In this document: positions 51,155-59,690 of the stretch, one piece after another
Layout of the letters: every line of letters starts with the position of its first letter
How positions within the stretch are numbered: position 1 is the stretch's first letter
Assembly: GCF_026000115.1 (NCBI RefSeq)
Contig: NZ_AP026867.1
Span: 7,355,001-7,419,000, forward strand
Source of the DNA: Aureispira anguillae
GTDB lineage: Bacteria > Bacteroidota > Bacteroidia > Chitinophagales > Saprospiraceae
DNA: 64,000 nt
Reading direction: 5' to 3'
Position numbers and translations under genes: made by a program
Notes under the pieces: generated by a model
Databases searched by the model: none
Seen by the model: the letters and a program-made list of their open reading frames with translations, nothing else
Told to the model about the DNA's origin: nothing

Positions 51155-52183
51155 CTATTTTAATACCAGTGAAGGGGTTATTTTTTTAGATTTTTTAAGC
51201 AACATTTTAAAAATTTGCTTATGTATAGAGGTACTTAAAAAAGAGGCATAATACTCAACTACTCCATCTGGATTAATTTCAAGAAAAACATAACCTCCAT
51301 CTGTGCTTTTAATAATATCCATTGTGCACAGATCCAATTTAAAATGCTTACACAGTCGAATAACTTTTTCTTTTACCTTAGAATCTAAATGATACTCTTC
51401 ATTCTTGATTTGATTGTTTCTATAAGCTTGTTTAATATCTGTAGTTGGAATGTCTCCACCTTCATAATATTGCTTGATACAGTATAATTCATCTCCTACC
51501 AGAATGCATTTCAGTTCATATTTTGATTCAATACGCTCTTGTAGAAAAGAAGGGAAGATCATCTCTTCTGTTACACTTTGAGTATAGTCCAAATCTACAG
51601 CTGTTGTTTTGATGCTCATGATTTCATCTTGTTCAAAGAGGTATCCTAGCCCACCTACAGGCTTAGTAATTGTCGCATCATGCTTTGCAATAAAGGAGTT
51701 TAAATCTGTCATAGAATTGGACAAAAACATGGATGGGCATCTCAGCCCAAATTCATTAGCTTTGATGGTTTGAAATGGCTTGTTTCTACAAACAATATCA
51801 TAGTCGTTAACAATTGGTGTCCCTAAGTTTTGAGCAAAATGTAAAATTAAATCTCTTAGGTCATAAACTTCTTTTATCAACTGTTGTAGCGTAGGCTTAG
51901 GAACAATGTCTTTAAAGTTTCCAAATACTCTTCCTGATGATATAAAGTTGTTGCTAATGCGCCTTTGCCAAATCAATGTAAACTCACTCAAATAATGTGT
52001 TTTATCGTTTAGTTTAAATGCAATATCTTTCTCTGTGACGGTAATGGGTATATCATTTATTTTATTAGGCAATAAATCCTCTAAATTTATTCGAACAACC
52101 TCAATACCCTCTGCTTGGCAACACAATTGAGTTTTCTCAATTAATGTCTCTGTAAAATGTGTACTTAGGAATAAAAATTTCAA
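51155..52183 (-). CDS. gwsG: Graspetide ATP-grasp ligase (GwsG)
   Basis: This is a 342-residue enzyme of the ATP-grasp type that forms omega-ester or omega-amide links between Ser/Thr/Lys and Asp/Glu side chains in ribosomal peptides. Features: an N-terminal sub-domain with IWQRRISNN near 90, the ATP-binding lysine segment ITKPVGGLGYLFEQ near 165, the grasp segment SFLQERIESKYELKCILVGD near 210-230, and the metal-binding end DIIKSTDGGYVFLEINPDG near 285-303. The start is TTG (52181-52183); no ATG occurs between it and the upstream in-frame stop (52205-52207), so translation may be modest. Downstream come the 64-residue ORF, GwsS, and the exporter. It would modify the precursors at 52763 and 53354. 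Family call good, substrate inferred. Confidence 0.85.
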   Translation of the reverse strand: MKFLFLSTHFTETLIEKTQLCCQAEGIEVVRINLEDLLPNKINDIPITVTEKDIAFKLNDKTHYLSEFTLIWQRRISNNFISSGRVFGNFKDIVPKPTLQQLIKEVYDLRDLILHFAQNLGTPIVNDYDIVCRNKPFQTIKANEFGLRCPSMFLSNSMTDLNSFIAKHDATITKPVGGLGYLFEQDEIMSIKTTAVDLDYTQSVTEEMIFPSFLQERIESKYELKCILVGDELYCIKQYYEGGDIPTTDIKQAYRNNQIKNEEYHLDSKVKEKVIRLCKHFKLDLCTMDIIKSTDGGYVFLEINPDGVVEYYASFLSTSIHKQIFKMLLKKSKKITPSLVLK

Positions 52184-52762
52184 GTTGTTAATTTTTAAGG
52201 TGAACTAATAGACATTATCACGAACTGCGCAGCACTCATGAAATAATAGAGTTGTATAGTCGAAAAAGCAAGATTTTTTTGAAGGGCGAGGAAAAGCATG
52301 AGCAATAGCGAACCGAGCCCTGCGAGCTCATAAGCATTAGCGCACTAACTGCGAGGGCTTGTGCTAGTAGCACAAAGGATATAGCCCTCATAGCTGTAAG
52401 CTATGAAGTAGAGCATTTGACGAAGCCAATCAGAAAAAGATGTTTTTGTAGGCATACCATTTCATTATTTATTTCCTTTGGTCATGATATAGTTCATGAA
52501 CTTCGTTTCGTGATAATGTCTAATATAGCCTCTTTATATAAAAATATCTTATCAGGTAATTGTTTGCAATACATTGCGGCATGCCCATCTTTAGCACCAA
52601 ACTAAGCGGATTTATAATGAATATATTCTTAGATATTGTTCGTTACTTAACTAGTGGGGCTATTTTAGGGCACACAAAACATTACCCAATAAGATATTTC
52701 TTTTTAATAATGGCAAATAGCCTTTTTATTGAACTAATGTTTAATAAAAATCAATCAATTGT
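52184..52762. repeat. Hairpin-rich intergenic repeat between precursor and GwsG
   Basis: 579 bases without a real gene. 52205-52420 holds members of the dispersed family: gcgcagcactcatga (52227-52241, compare 4821-4835) and an ataagc-attagcgcacta word (compare 4862-4879). It contains three hairpins: gagggct/agccctc (52353-52359 with 52383-52389), gtgct/agcac (52361-52365 with 52369-52373) and atagct/agctat (52390-52395 with 52399-52404). From 52440 on I see nothing further. Confidence 0.55.
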
Positions 52763-52772
52763 TTATTGATTG
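52746..52772 (-). terminator. Possible weak terminator at precursor 1 end
   Basis: CAATCAAT (52752-52759) pairs with ATTGATTG (52765-52772), overlapping the precursor stop, with a short T run on the minus strand. It could be leaky and set the precursor-to-enzyme ratio. Confidence 0.45.
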
Positions 52773-52990
52773 TCACTGTGGCTAGAAGTACCATTGTCAT
52801 CATGGGAAGAAGTGCCATTGTCATCATGAATCGAAGTCCCATTATCATGATGATAAGAAGTACCGTTGTCGTCATGATAAGAATCTCCATTGTCTCCTTC
52901 ATTCGAAAATTCTTCACGACCTCCTCTAAGGGCATTTAATTGGTCGGACTCAATAATTTCCGCATTTTTAAACAGATCTATTTTTTTCAT
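52763..52990 (-). CDS. Graspetide precursor peptide 1
   Basis: This is a 75-residue precursor. The leader is residues 1-24 (MKKIDLFKNAEIIESDQLNA then LRGG), cut by the C39 peptidase after Gly24. The core (25-75) begins REEFSNEG and then has five 8-residue units at 33-72, each beginning DNG(T/D)S and carrying His at position 7 (for example DNGTSYHH, DNGTSIHD), ending DNQ. Ser/Thr nucleophiles and Asp acceptors alternate with regular spacing, as needed for omega-ester rings made by GwsG. The DNA repeat has a 24-bp period. It has its own promoter and a palindrome in the 5' leader, shared with precursor 2. No Cys, so rings would be ester-type only. Precursor call strong; ring pattern unknown. Confidence 0.85.
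   Translation of the reverse strand: MKKIDLFKNAEIIESDQLNALRGGREEFSNEGDNGDSYHDDNGTSYHHDNGTSIHDDNGTSSHDDNGTSSHSDNQ
52775..52894 (-). repeat. Five 24-bp units in precursor 1 core
   Basis: Codes for five 8-residue units DNG(T/D)S-x-H-x. Third codon positions and the variable codons differ between units, so the repeat is older than the perfect repeats of the beta-helix gene. Confidence 0.85.
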
Positions 52991-53051
52991 CGTATTAATT
53001 TTTAATCTGTGTGAAATTGAAATAAAATTTTATAAAAAATAACAAACATTC

Positions 53052-53063
53052 TTTTAGCTAAAA
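53052..53063. promoter_or_regulatory. Palindrome TTTTAGCTAAAA in precursor 1 leader
   Basis: A perfect 12-bp palindrome lies between the -7 box and the start codon, at the same relative place as in precursor 2. Could be an operator or an mRNA element. Confidence 0.65.
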
Positions 53064-53083
53064 TTGTACTTGTTAATGTGGTG

Positions 53084-53114
53084 CAAATTTAGCTACCTTA
53101 ACCAATGGAAACAA
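53084..53114 (-). promoter_or_regulatory. Promoter of precursor 1
   Basis: On the minus strand TTG (53114-53112), a 20-base spacer and TAAATTTG (53091-53084) match the Bacteroidota consensus and the precursor 2 promoter. Confidence 0.75.
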
Positions 53115-53280
53115 GACATAAAAACAACACTTTTATGATGTTTAAAATTGTTGTTTAAGGTTTAAAGGTTTGTTTAGTAGGTTTTTATAGTTGATGAATT
53201 AAACATATTCACCACCTCTGTTTTTATTTATGCGATTCTATGAATCGATTCATCCTCACGATCGATTAAGAGGCAATGAA

Positions 53281-53334
53281 ATAATAAAAACAAACACACC
53301 TACGGTCTGATTTTAATCTTATGCATAGGTGTGT
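53281..53334 (-). terminator. Terminator of precursor 2
   Basis: ACACACCTA (53294-53302) pairs with TAGGTGTGT (53326-53334), followed on the minus strand by a T-rich tract (53281-53293). It lies about 20 bases past the stop codon and suggests precursor 2 is mainly a short transcript of its own. Confidence 0.75.
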
Positions 53335-53353
53335 CCATGATTATTAATTACCT

Positions 53354-53587
53354 TTAGTTTCTTATTAGATTTCCATTGTCTGAATGGTCAGAATCTCCAT
53401 TGTCTGCGTAATCAGAATCTCCTTGATCATGATGATTGGAATCTCCTGTGTCTGCATAGTCAGAATCCCCTTCGTCATTATAATCTGAGTCTCCCATGTC
53501 AGAAGAAATTGAACGTCCTCCAAGAACCATACTTAATTGATTTGAATTAATCGTTTCAGCATTCTGAAACAAATCCATTTTTTTCAT
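53354..53587 (-). CDS. Graspetide precursor peptide 2
   Basis: This is a 77-residue precursor. Leader residues 1-24 (MKKMDLFQNAETINSNQLSM then VLGG) align without gaps to precursor 1; shared positions include MKK-DLF, NAE, QL and GG. The core (25-77) starts RSISSD and has five 8-residue units at 31-70 of the form xGDSDYxD (for example EGDSDYAD, QGDSDYAD), then NGNLIRN. Each unit offers a Ser donor and several Asp acceptors. Unlike precursor 1 it uses Ser rather than Thr-Ser and has Tyr where precursor 1 has His. It is transcribed from a promoter that resembles that of precursor 1 and ends at a terminator, so it can be expressed apart from the biosynthetic genes. Confidence 0.85.
   Translation of the reverse strand: MKKMDLFQNAETINSNQLSMVLGGRSISSDMGDSDYNDEGDSDYADTGDSNHHDQGDSDYADNGDSDHSDNGNLIRN
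53378..53497 (-). repeat. Five 24-bp units in precursor 2 core
   Basis: Codes for five units of xGDS(D/N)-x-x-D. The period equals that of precursor 1, pointing to a common ancestor. Confidence 0.85.
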
Positions 53588-53679
53588 AGTAATAAATTTT
53601 TTGTGAGTAAAATTGTGATACCTCTTTAAGTTCTATTGCAGCAGTTTTAGAATTAAACTAACAGCATAGAAAAGCATCC

Positions 53680-53691
53680 TTTTAGCTAAAA
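53680..53691. promoter_or_regulatory. Palindrome TTTTAGCTAAAA in precursor 2 leader
   Basis: Identical to the 12-bp palindrome at 53052-53063, lying about 20 bases past the -7 box. Confidence 0.65.
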
Positions 53692-53711
53692 TTATACGTA
53701 TTAAAGTTGTA

Positions 53712-53742
53712 TAAATTTAACGCCCTTACTTAATGAAAACAA
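53712..53742 (-). promoter_or_regulatory. Promoter of precursor 2
   Basis: On the minus strand TTG (53742-53740), a 20-base spacer and TAAATTTA (53719-53712). The spacer length and flanks match the precursor 1 promoter. Confidence 0.7.
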
Positions 53743-54100
53743 GACTTTAAAATGGTGATTTTGTGGTATTCAAAATTATTGAATAGGAGCTAGTTTGTTG
53801 ATAGGTAGTTGGTTAGGTTTTTTGGGTTTGACGTGTTCATTATCTCTTTTTTTATTTATACTATTTTTTCTTACCTAACTATTCACAAGTCTAAAAAAAT
53901 TGATCTTATAAAAGATAATGTTTCTCTTTGCAAAATCATTTAGTTCGTTACTTTTGCCCCGAACTAAAATAAATGACCATCAAAGAGCATTGCGTTCTCT
54001 TTTTCCATACTTTTTAAGTACATTTTTAACAGACTGGTATGTATAGAGATGTGAAACCAGACAAAATAATGCTGGGACTTAGGACTTAAATAGGCAGGTT
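53743..54100. other. Gene-free region beside TamB
   Basis: About 360 AT-rich bases upstream of the precursor 2 promoter. Apart from weak similarity to the sequence upstream of precursor 1 I see nothing. Confidence 0.4.
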
Positions 54101-57100
54101 TTATTTAGGAGGGAGCCCTTCTAAATCTGTTTCTGCTTCGTGAAGTTTGGAAAGTAGTTTTTCCTTTTTCTTGTTTAAGCGTAATTGTAGAGATGGCTTG
54201 GTTGCCTTTTTTATATCTTCCTCGATTGCTAGAAGCTTAGTGTTCAGTTTTTTGACACGGTTAGTATATCGATCTCGTTTATTTTTTTTGCGATTCTTTT
54301 TTGCTTCGTCGATGAGCTCTTGGAGTGTATTAAATTCTTTTCGATAAGAAATACCAATGCCTGTACGAGTGCTACGCCCAAGAATAGTAGACTCTGTTCG
54401 GTTATAAGCCTTTACTTTTAGTTTTCCATCGTTAGTAATGTTATATTCTAGTATAAAATCCCCTCCAATGTATCCAGAGCCATTTGAATTATCGGTTACT
54501 GGATTGTCACTTGCTATATCCATGTTAGCACCAGCATAAAACCGCAATCGATCATCTAAAAATTTGACATCACTCCCAACTCGAACATTGGAAGTGGTTG
54601 ATCGAACGGTTTGATTGTCGCTATCCCTAATATTAAAATTAAAATCAAACTCTAAACTAGAAATGAAATCAACATCTTTGATAACGCCTGCTAATAAGTC
54701 GTTGATGTAGAGTGATAATTGTTGAGAAAATAACTCACTGACAGTACTAATTCCTGTGCTAATACCTGAAGAAACAACATTAACATCTCCAGCATTTTCT
54801 AGCGGCAAAAATTGTTGTAATGCAATAATCCCAAAAACTTGCCGATTGAGCTTGTTTTTGTCTGAGTGGATTGTTCTAAGTGCTAAACTAACAGGATTTT
54901 GCAAGCTAGATGGGACATCGTCAATGTCAATTTTAAAATCAATTTCAGGAGAAAAAAGTTCTCCTTTTAGCCCCATTAACAGGCTTACTTTACAGGGCGT
55001 ATTGGCTAAACTAGACAATTCAGGATTGCCTGTTGTATAACTTTTGATTAAGTTACTAACACCTAAGTTTTTAACATAGGCAGCTTTAATATCTAATTGG
55101 GCCTTATAGGGGTCTCCATCGTTATCTCCCCAAGTTATGGTACCGCCTTTTTGGACTTCAAAAGGTTTGTTAATAATGTTTTTATACGTAAATAAATAGT
55201 TCCCTTCCTCAATGACATAAGTTCCAAAGATTTTGAGATCACCAGTCGGGCTGTAATGGATGCGCATATTATCGCTTTGTCCCCGTCCTTCAATAATATC
55301 ACCTGCTTTTTCATCAATAATTAGTCGGGCAATAGCCGAAGGTTTAATATCAGCTATAATTTCAATATCTAACCCTGATAATATTTGATCTTTTATACTG
55401 GTAACTTTGGTAGAATCTACGGTTGCTTTTTTATCGACAAATGTGATATAGTTGGTTTGAGTAACTTCTAAAGGACCGCCTACAGGTAAATTAAATTCTG
55501 TATTGGCTTCTGTTGTAGCATCTACTTTTAGTTTGAGTCGCTCAAAAGGACCTGTAAAACTTGCGGTACCCGATGCGTAAACCGTTCCGTAAAAAGTATT
55601 GTTGTCTTCTAGCGTTGTTTTCATCGCTAGGTTATTATCCAAAACAGCTATAACGTCCAAGCCAAAACCTTTTAGGTGGTCGTGCACTAAGCTACCCCCA
55701 ATATAAGCAGTATCAAAAGGTTCTCCTTCAACGATTACGGCAACACCACCTGCATCACGTTCATTGCCATTCTTTAGTTTTAAAGCAGGATCAATATGAA
55801 AGCCTTTGTTGTCAATTTTTATTTTTCCATCCGATAGAATGTATTTGGTTTGTAAAAAATTAACTTTCGTTTTTACGCCTGTCATTAGACCATCTCCTTC
55901 AATATTCATGATGGTATTTTTGCCATTGATATTACCAAATACTCTGGCTTGGGCAAAAGCATTTCCCTCTGTTTCTGAGATTTGTTCTTTGAGAAAGTAT
56001 TCTAAAATTTTGGCTTTTGCCCCTTCTGCTGTTACATGAATATCCAATAAATTTTGGAGTGATTTTTTGTTTGTTGCAAAAGTTGGCGTAAAGTTAGCGG
56101 TTAGATAGAGGCTGTCAACAAAATCACTACTATGGGTAAACTGCCCTTTAAAAGTAGATTTTAAACTATCGGCAGATGCAATTAACCTAGAATTGCTCCC
56201 CCAATAATCATCGTTAATAATTAGGGTGTCAATGAGTATATTTGCTGCTATGCCTTTTTGGTTAAAAACATTATTCATAGAAGCTTCGCCAGAGAAAATA
56301 CCTTTGATGTCGATTTTAGGCAAGGGTTTCATCATGCCATACAACCACCCCAAACTAATGTTTTCCAGTTCAACTTTTGCCCCTTTGTTTTCATTAATAC
56401 TACTGATTTCAACTCGTTTGTTATCGCTTGATAGGACTACGTTTTGAATATCTAAGACCTTGTCGCCAATTTTGACATGGTTACTGTCATTAATGGTCCA
56501 TTTTTCATTTAGAATCGTTAGGCTAGAAGTGTCTAGTTTTAGAATGACTAATTTTTCTTTGATTTCTAATTTCCCATTAATGGACAGTGCTTGAGCTATT
56601 TCGCCAACTGCATCGGCATTTGCCTTAAATAGAACAGAATCTCCAATGGCATCTAGGGTCAATTTGATATTGGGAATAAACGAATTGCCTTTTATTTTTA
56701 GAGCTTCTACCGAACTAACCAAATCAAAAGTAGGCCCAATTGCTTTTCCATTAGAGATATTAATATTTTCAATCTCAATATCTCCAATATGCACCAAACC
56801 AACTTCTCCATCCAATTCTAAATATCCTTCCGAACCATCGTATTCCCCTGTTAAGAAAATGCCTTCTAGCGATTTAAAATTTTTGTTGATTAATTGCGTT
56901 ATATTTTTGGTGTTTTTAGGAATGTTAATGACAATATTAAAGTCCTGGTGGGGGATGGTGTCAATTGTGTTTTCACCAACTTCACGAACGACCTGTTCTA
57001 AAGGTCGGTTATCCTCTACTTCAATGATTTGAGTTCGATTTAGTTCTCGGTATAAGTTGGGATGGTTAATTTTGATAAAATTTTCCATAGAACCAATCAA

Positions 57101-59209
57101 GTTGACAACGTCGTATTTTCCATAAACATTGACATCAATGATGTCAGATTTTAAATTAATAGAACGTATATTTTTGACATGGAGTACGCTGTCTCCATCG
57201 ACAAGATTGTAACTCGAATCTGTAGGGATATTTTTTGCTTTTACACTAATGCTTTTAAGCGATGAATAGATTTCTTCTCGGTGTCCTTTGATACCTCTAA
57301 TGGATAAATCACCAGTAAAATTATCAATATTGCTACCTCTTGCATTGATATCGAAGGTGTCGAGATGCAGACCAATAGACTCTTGAGAAAGGTTCAATTT
57401 TTGAAAATCAATATTTTTAACATTACCTAAAATATCTACGCTAGGCAATGCTCCATTCAGGTCCATTATACCACGAACAAAAACGTACATATTGGTATCT
57501 TTGGAAATGATGTCACCATCAAATTTTTTCTGTTTGAATCGACCATCAATGGCAATATCTTTATATTGGTACTGCTTGAAGGTGAAACTATCAATTTTGG
57601 CATTTTGTAAAGCTGCATCGAGGGTTTCTAGGGTTAAGCCCGTCCCTTTTACATTGGACTGTATGGTTAAGTTGCCGACATCTTTGTTGTTGATAAACGT
57701 TCCAATATCAAAATTATTGAATTTAAAACCTCCTTTATAAGCAGCCTCTGTTTTTCCTCGGCGAAGATTGAGTTGCAAGTCCGAATTAATTCGCCCAAGT
57801 TCGGTGTCCAATTGCCCATAGGCAACAAAATCTTGAAAAAAGCCTGTATAAGACCCTTCAAAATTAATTGTACCTAGGGTTTCAATATTGGGAGGAAGTT
57901 TTACAAAGGGAATGATTTGTTTGAGATCATGATAATCGGTATTAACCTTCTTTAGATTTAAATCGATAAATGCAGCATCAGGGATCGTAATGTCATTCAT
58001 AGACAGGTTGCCAACGATATGAGAATTATGAACTTTTATATCTACATCTTTGGCTCTAAAGTTATTGACGGTTCCTCTAAATTTACCTTTCAAATAGATG
58101 GGGTGATCTAGATTACTTTCGATAAAAACATTGTTTTTTATAGGAGGGGCAAAGGCAGCAATGTCCCTAAAGGTAACAACCGTAGAACTATCAAAAGTCC
58201 CTAATATTTTTACTTTGTCTGGAAATTCATAAAAATCACGATAGCGGCTGTATTTTAAAATTAGAGCATGTCCAATTTTACTGGTGTTGGTTTCTAAGTT
58301 AAAATGACTAATAGCAACCTTCGTTGGACTAATAAGAGCGTCTCCTGAAAAGCGTTTTAACTCAAATCCTCCATGGTTTAGCCCATGCAACTGCCGAACC
58401 TTTCCTGTAAATACTTCCTTTTGCAATCTAAACGTATCCACATCTAGATTGATGTTTTCAAAGTTTAAGTTGGCAAAGTCTAAAGCACGTGTTGTATCTA
58501 TTTGGGTATTGGTTCGTTCATTGATCAGCCGAAAATTAACATCATTGAGCAAGAATTTTTCACAGCCAACATCCCAATAAGGAATGGTAGAGTCAATGGG
58601 CGTTTCCCAGAAACTAGAATCAACATTGGGAATTTCTACTTTATCAAAAAGACGAACGGTAATATTGGCTCGTGACAGGTGAGCGATTTCACCCCACACC
58701 TTTTTACCAATCATATCAACCCCTTGAGTAGCATGCTTGTGCACGTAGCCCGTGTCGCAAGTGATTAGGGCTGAGGTGCCAATTGCGGTATCTGCGAGAT
58801 GAATTCTGGCATTGACTAATTCCGCTCCGCCAAAGTTTAGTTTAAATTTTTTGGGTTGAGTTACCTTTCGTTCACCTGATTCAAAAAAAGCGATTAAGAA
58901 ATGAATGTTAAAAAATTCTGCCTCTGGACGACGTTGAACTTTAAACACAGCATCTTTGACAATTACTTTACCAATATCTATTTCCTTTTTGAAAAGAGCA
59001 AATACATTATAGCTTTGAGCTTCTGCATATTTAGCATAAATCAATGTATCTTGGTCGTGATCTTGAATAAAGAAGTGATGGAACTTAAAGTTAGAAAGTG
59101 GTTTTATTTCTACTCGTTCAATGCTTACTGTTGTATCCCATGCCTTTGACATAGTATAGGCAAATATATGGCCAATTTGAGTTTGTACCCAAGGGATGAG
59201 CAATAACAA
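54101..59209 (-). CDS. tamB: TamB/AsmA-like translocation and assembly protein
   Basis: This is a 1702-residue protein from the TTG at 59209. It has the TamB layout: a long periplasmic body of short beta strands and a C-terminal DUF490 domain (about 1250-1640), where FNLPVGGPLEVTQTNYITFV, GNYLFTYKNIINKPFEVQKG and GTITWGDNDGDPYKAQLDI are characteristic, followed by a charged tail. TamB-like proteins bridge inner and outer membranes and take part in lipid transport and outer-membrane protein assembly. The frame stays open to 59371 and codes for a membrane segment (LTKALLILFILFYLLLIPW) that TamB needs, yet there is no ATG in that stretch; the only upstream candidates are ATA, ATT or ACG codons. 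The real start is therefore uncertain. tsaD is divergent, as often seen in Bacteroidota. Confidence 0.85.
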   Translation of the reverse strand: MLLLIPWVQTQIGHIFAYTMSKAWDTTVSIERVEIKPLSNFKFHHFFIQDHDQDTLIYAKYAEAQSYNVFALFKKEIDIGKVIVKDAVFKVQRRPEAEFFNIHFLIAFFESGERKVTQPKKFKLNFGGAELVNARIHLADTAIGTSALITCDTGYVHKHATQGVDMIGKKVWGEIAHLSRANITVRLFDKVEIPNVDSSFWETPIDSTIPYWDVGCEKFLLNDVNFRLINERTNTQIDTTRALDFANLNFENINLDVDTFRLQKEVFTGKVRQLHGLNHGGFELKRFSGDALISPTKVAISHFNLETNTSKIGHALILKYSRYRDFYEFPDKVKILGTFDSSTVVTFRDIAAFAPPIKNNVFIESNLDHPIYLKGKFRGTVNNFRAKDVDIKVHNSHIVGNLSMNDITIPDAAFIDLNLKKVNTDYHDLKQIIPFVKLPPNIETLGTINFEGSYTGFFQDFVAYGQLDTELGRINSDLQLNLRRGKTEAAYKGGFKFNNFDIGTFINNKDVGNLTIQSNVKGTGLTLETLDAALQNAKIDSFTFKQYQYKDIAIDGRFKQKKFDGDIISKDTNMYVFVRGIMDLNGALPSVDILGNVKNIDFQKLNLSQESIGLHLDTFDINARGSNIDNFTGDLSIRGIKGHREEIYSSLKSISVKAKNIPTDSSYNLVDGDSVLHVKNIRSINLKSDIIDVNVYGKYDVVNLIGSMENFIKINHPNLYRELNRTQIIEVEDNRPLEQVVREVGENTIDTIPHQDFNIVINIPKNTKNITQLINKNFKSLEGIFLTGEYDGSEGYLELDGEVGLVHIGDIEIENINISNGKAIGPTFDLVSSVEALKIKGNSFIPNIKLTLDAIGDSVLFKANADAVGEIAQALSINGKLEIKEKLVILKLDTSSLTILNEKWTINDSNHVKIGDKVLDIQNVVLSSDNKRVEISSINENKGAKVELENISLGWLYGMMKPLPKIDIKGIFSGEASMNNVFNQKGIAANILIDTLIINDDYWGSNSRLIASADSLKSTFKGQFTHSSDFVDSLYLTANFTPTFATNKKSLQNLLDIHVTAEGAKAKILEYFLKEQISETEGNAFAQARVFGNINGKNTIMNIEGDGLMTGVKTKVNFLQTKYILSDGKIKIDNKGFHIDPALKLKNGNERDAGGVAVIVEGEPFDTAYIGGSLVHDHLKGFGLDVIAVLDNNLAMKTTLEDNNTFYGTVYASGTASFTGPFERLKLKVDATTEANTEFNLPVGGPLEVTQTNYITFVDKKATVDSTKVTSIKDQILSGLDIEIIADIKPSAIARLIIDEKAGDIIEGRGQSDNMRIHYSPTGDLKIFGTYVIEEGNYLFTYKNIINKPFEVQKGGTITWGDNDGDPYKAQLDIKAAYVKNLGVSNLIKSYTTGNPELSSLANTPCKVSLLMGLKGELFSPEIDFKIDIDDVPSSLQNPVSLALRTIHSDKNKLNRQVFGIIALQQFLPLENAGDVNVVSSGISTGISTVSELFSQQLSLYINDLLAGVIKDVDFISSLEFDFNFNIRDSDNQTVRSTTSNVRVGSDVKFLDDRLRFYAGANMDIASDNPVTDNSNGSGYIGGDFILEYNITNDGKLKVKAYNRTESTILGRSTRTGIGISYRKEFNTLQELIDEAKKNRKKNKRDRYTNRVKKLNTKLLAIEEDIKKATKPSLQLRLNKKKEKLLSKLHEAETDLEGLPPK

Positions 59210-59690
59210 ATAAAAGAGTATAAAGAGTATTAAAAGAGCCTTTGTGAGTCGTTTTATGCCCCCTAAAATACCACCAACAATATAGCCACCTAAACCTTTT
59301 TTGGGTTTTGTCTCTATCGTTTGTTCCTGAAACTTAGTATGTTCGGGTTGAAGCTTAATCTTGTCTGTCTTTTATTGAATTATTATTACCTTTGTGGGCG
59401 TACTGTTTCTGTCTTAGCGGTCATTTTTTTAGTAAAGACCTTACTATTTTTATGCTATTTTGTGTTATTGGGCAAGTTTTAACAAAAGGGTAACTACTTT
59501 GTATACTATTTCTAGATAAAGAAATAATAGTAGCCCTTAGCATGCTGTCTTACCTATAATAACGACTTAAATAAGTAAAAGGATAAAGATATTAAATTTA
59601 ATTTGAAGAAGCAGAAAAAAGAAGCGTTGAATAGTTGCTATTGACCAATAATTCTATGCTTGCTATTTGTATTCAAAAATCAACTGATAT
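59210..59690. other. Region between tamB and tsaD including tamB N-terminus
   Basis: 59210-59371 most likely codes for the N-terminal 54 residues of TamB. The stop before it is at 59372-59374. The rest up to 59690 is AT-rich and I see no promoter that fits the consensus. Confidence 0.6.

Noticed and set aside
52417-52769. Two short plus-strand frames opposite the peptide cluster
   Set aside because: They lie within hairpin-rich or AT-rich sequence, one overlaps the precursor stop, and neither shows a recognisable protein pattern.
52775-53497. 24-bp repeats read as possible CRISPR or microsatellite
   Set aside because: They lie inside two GG-leader peptide genes with conserved leaders and stop codons; the period equals 8 residues.
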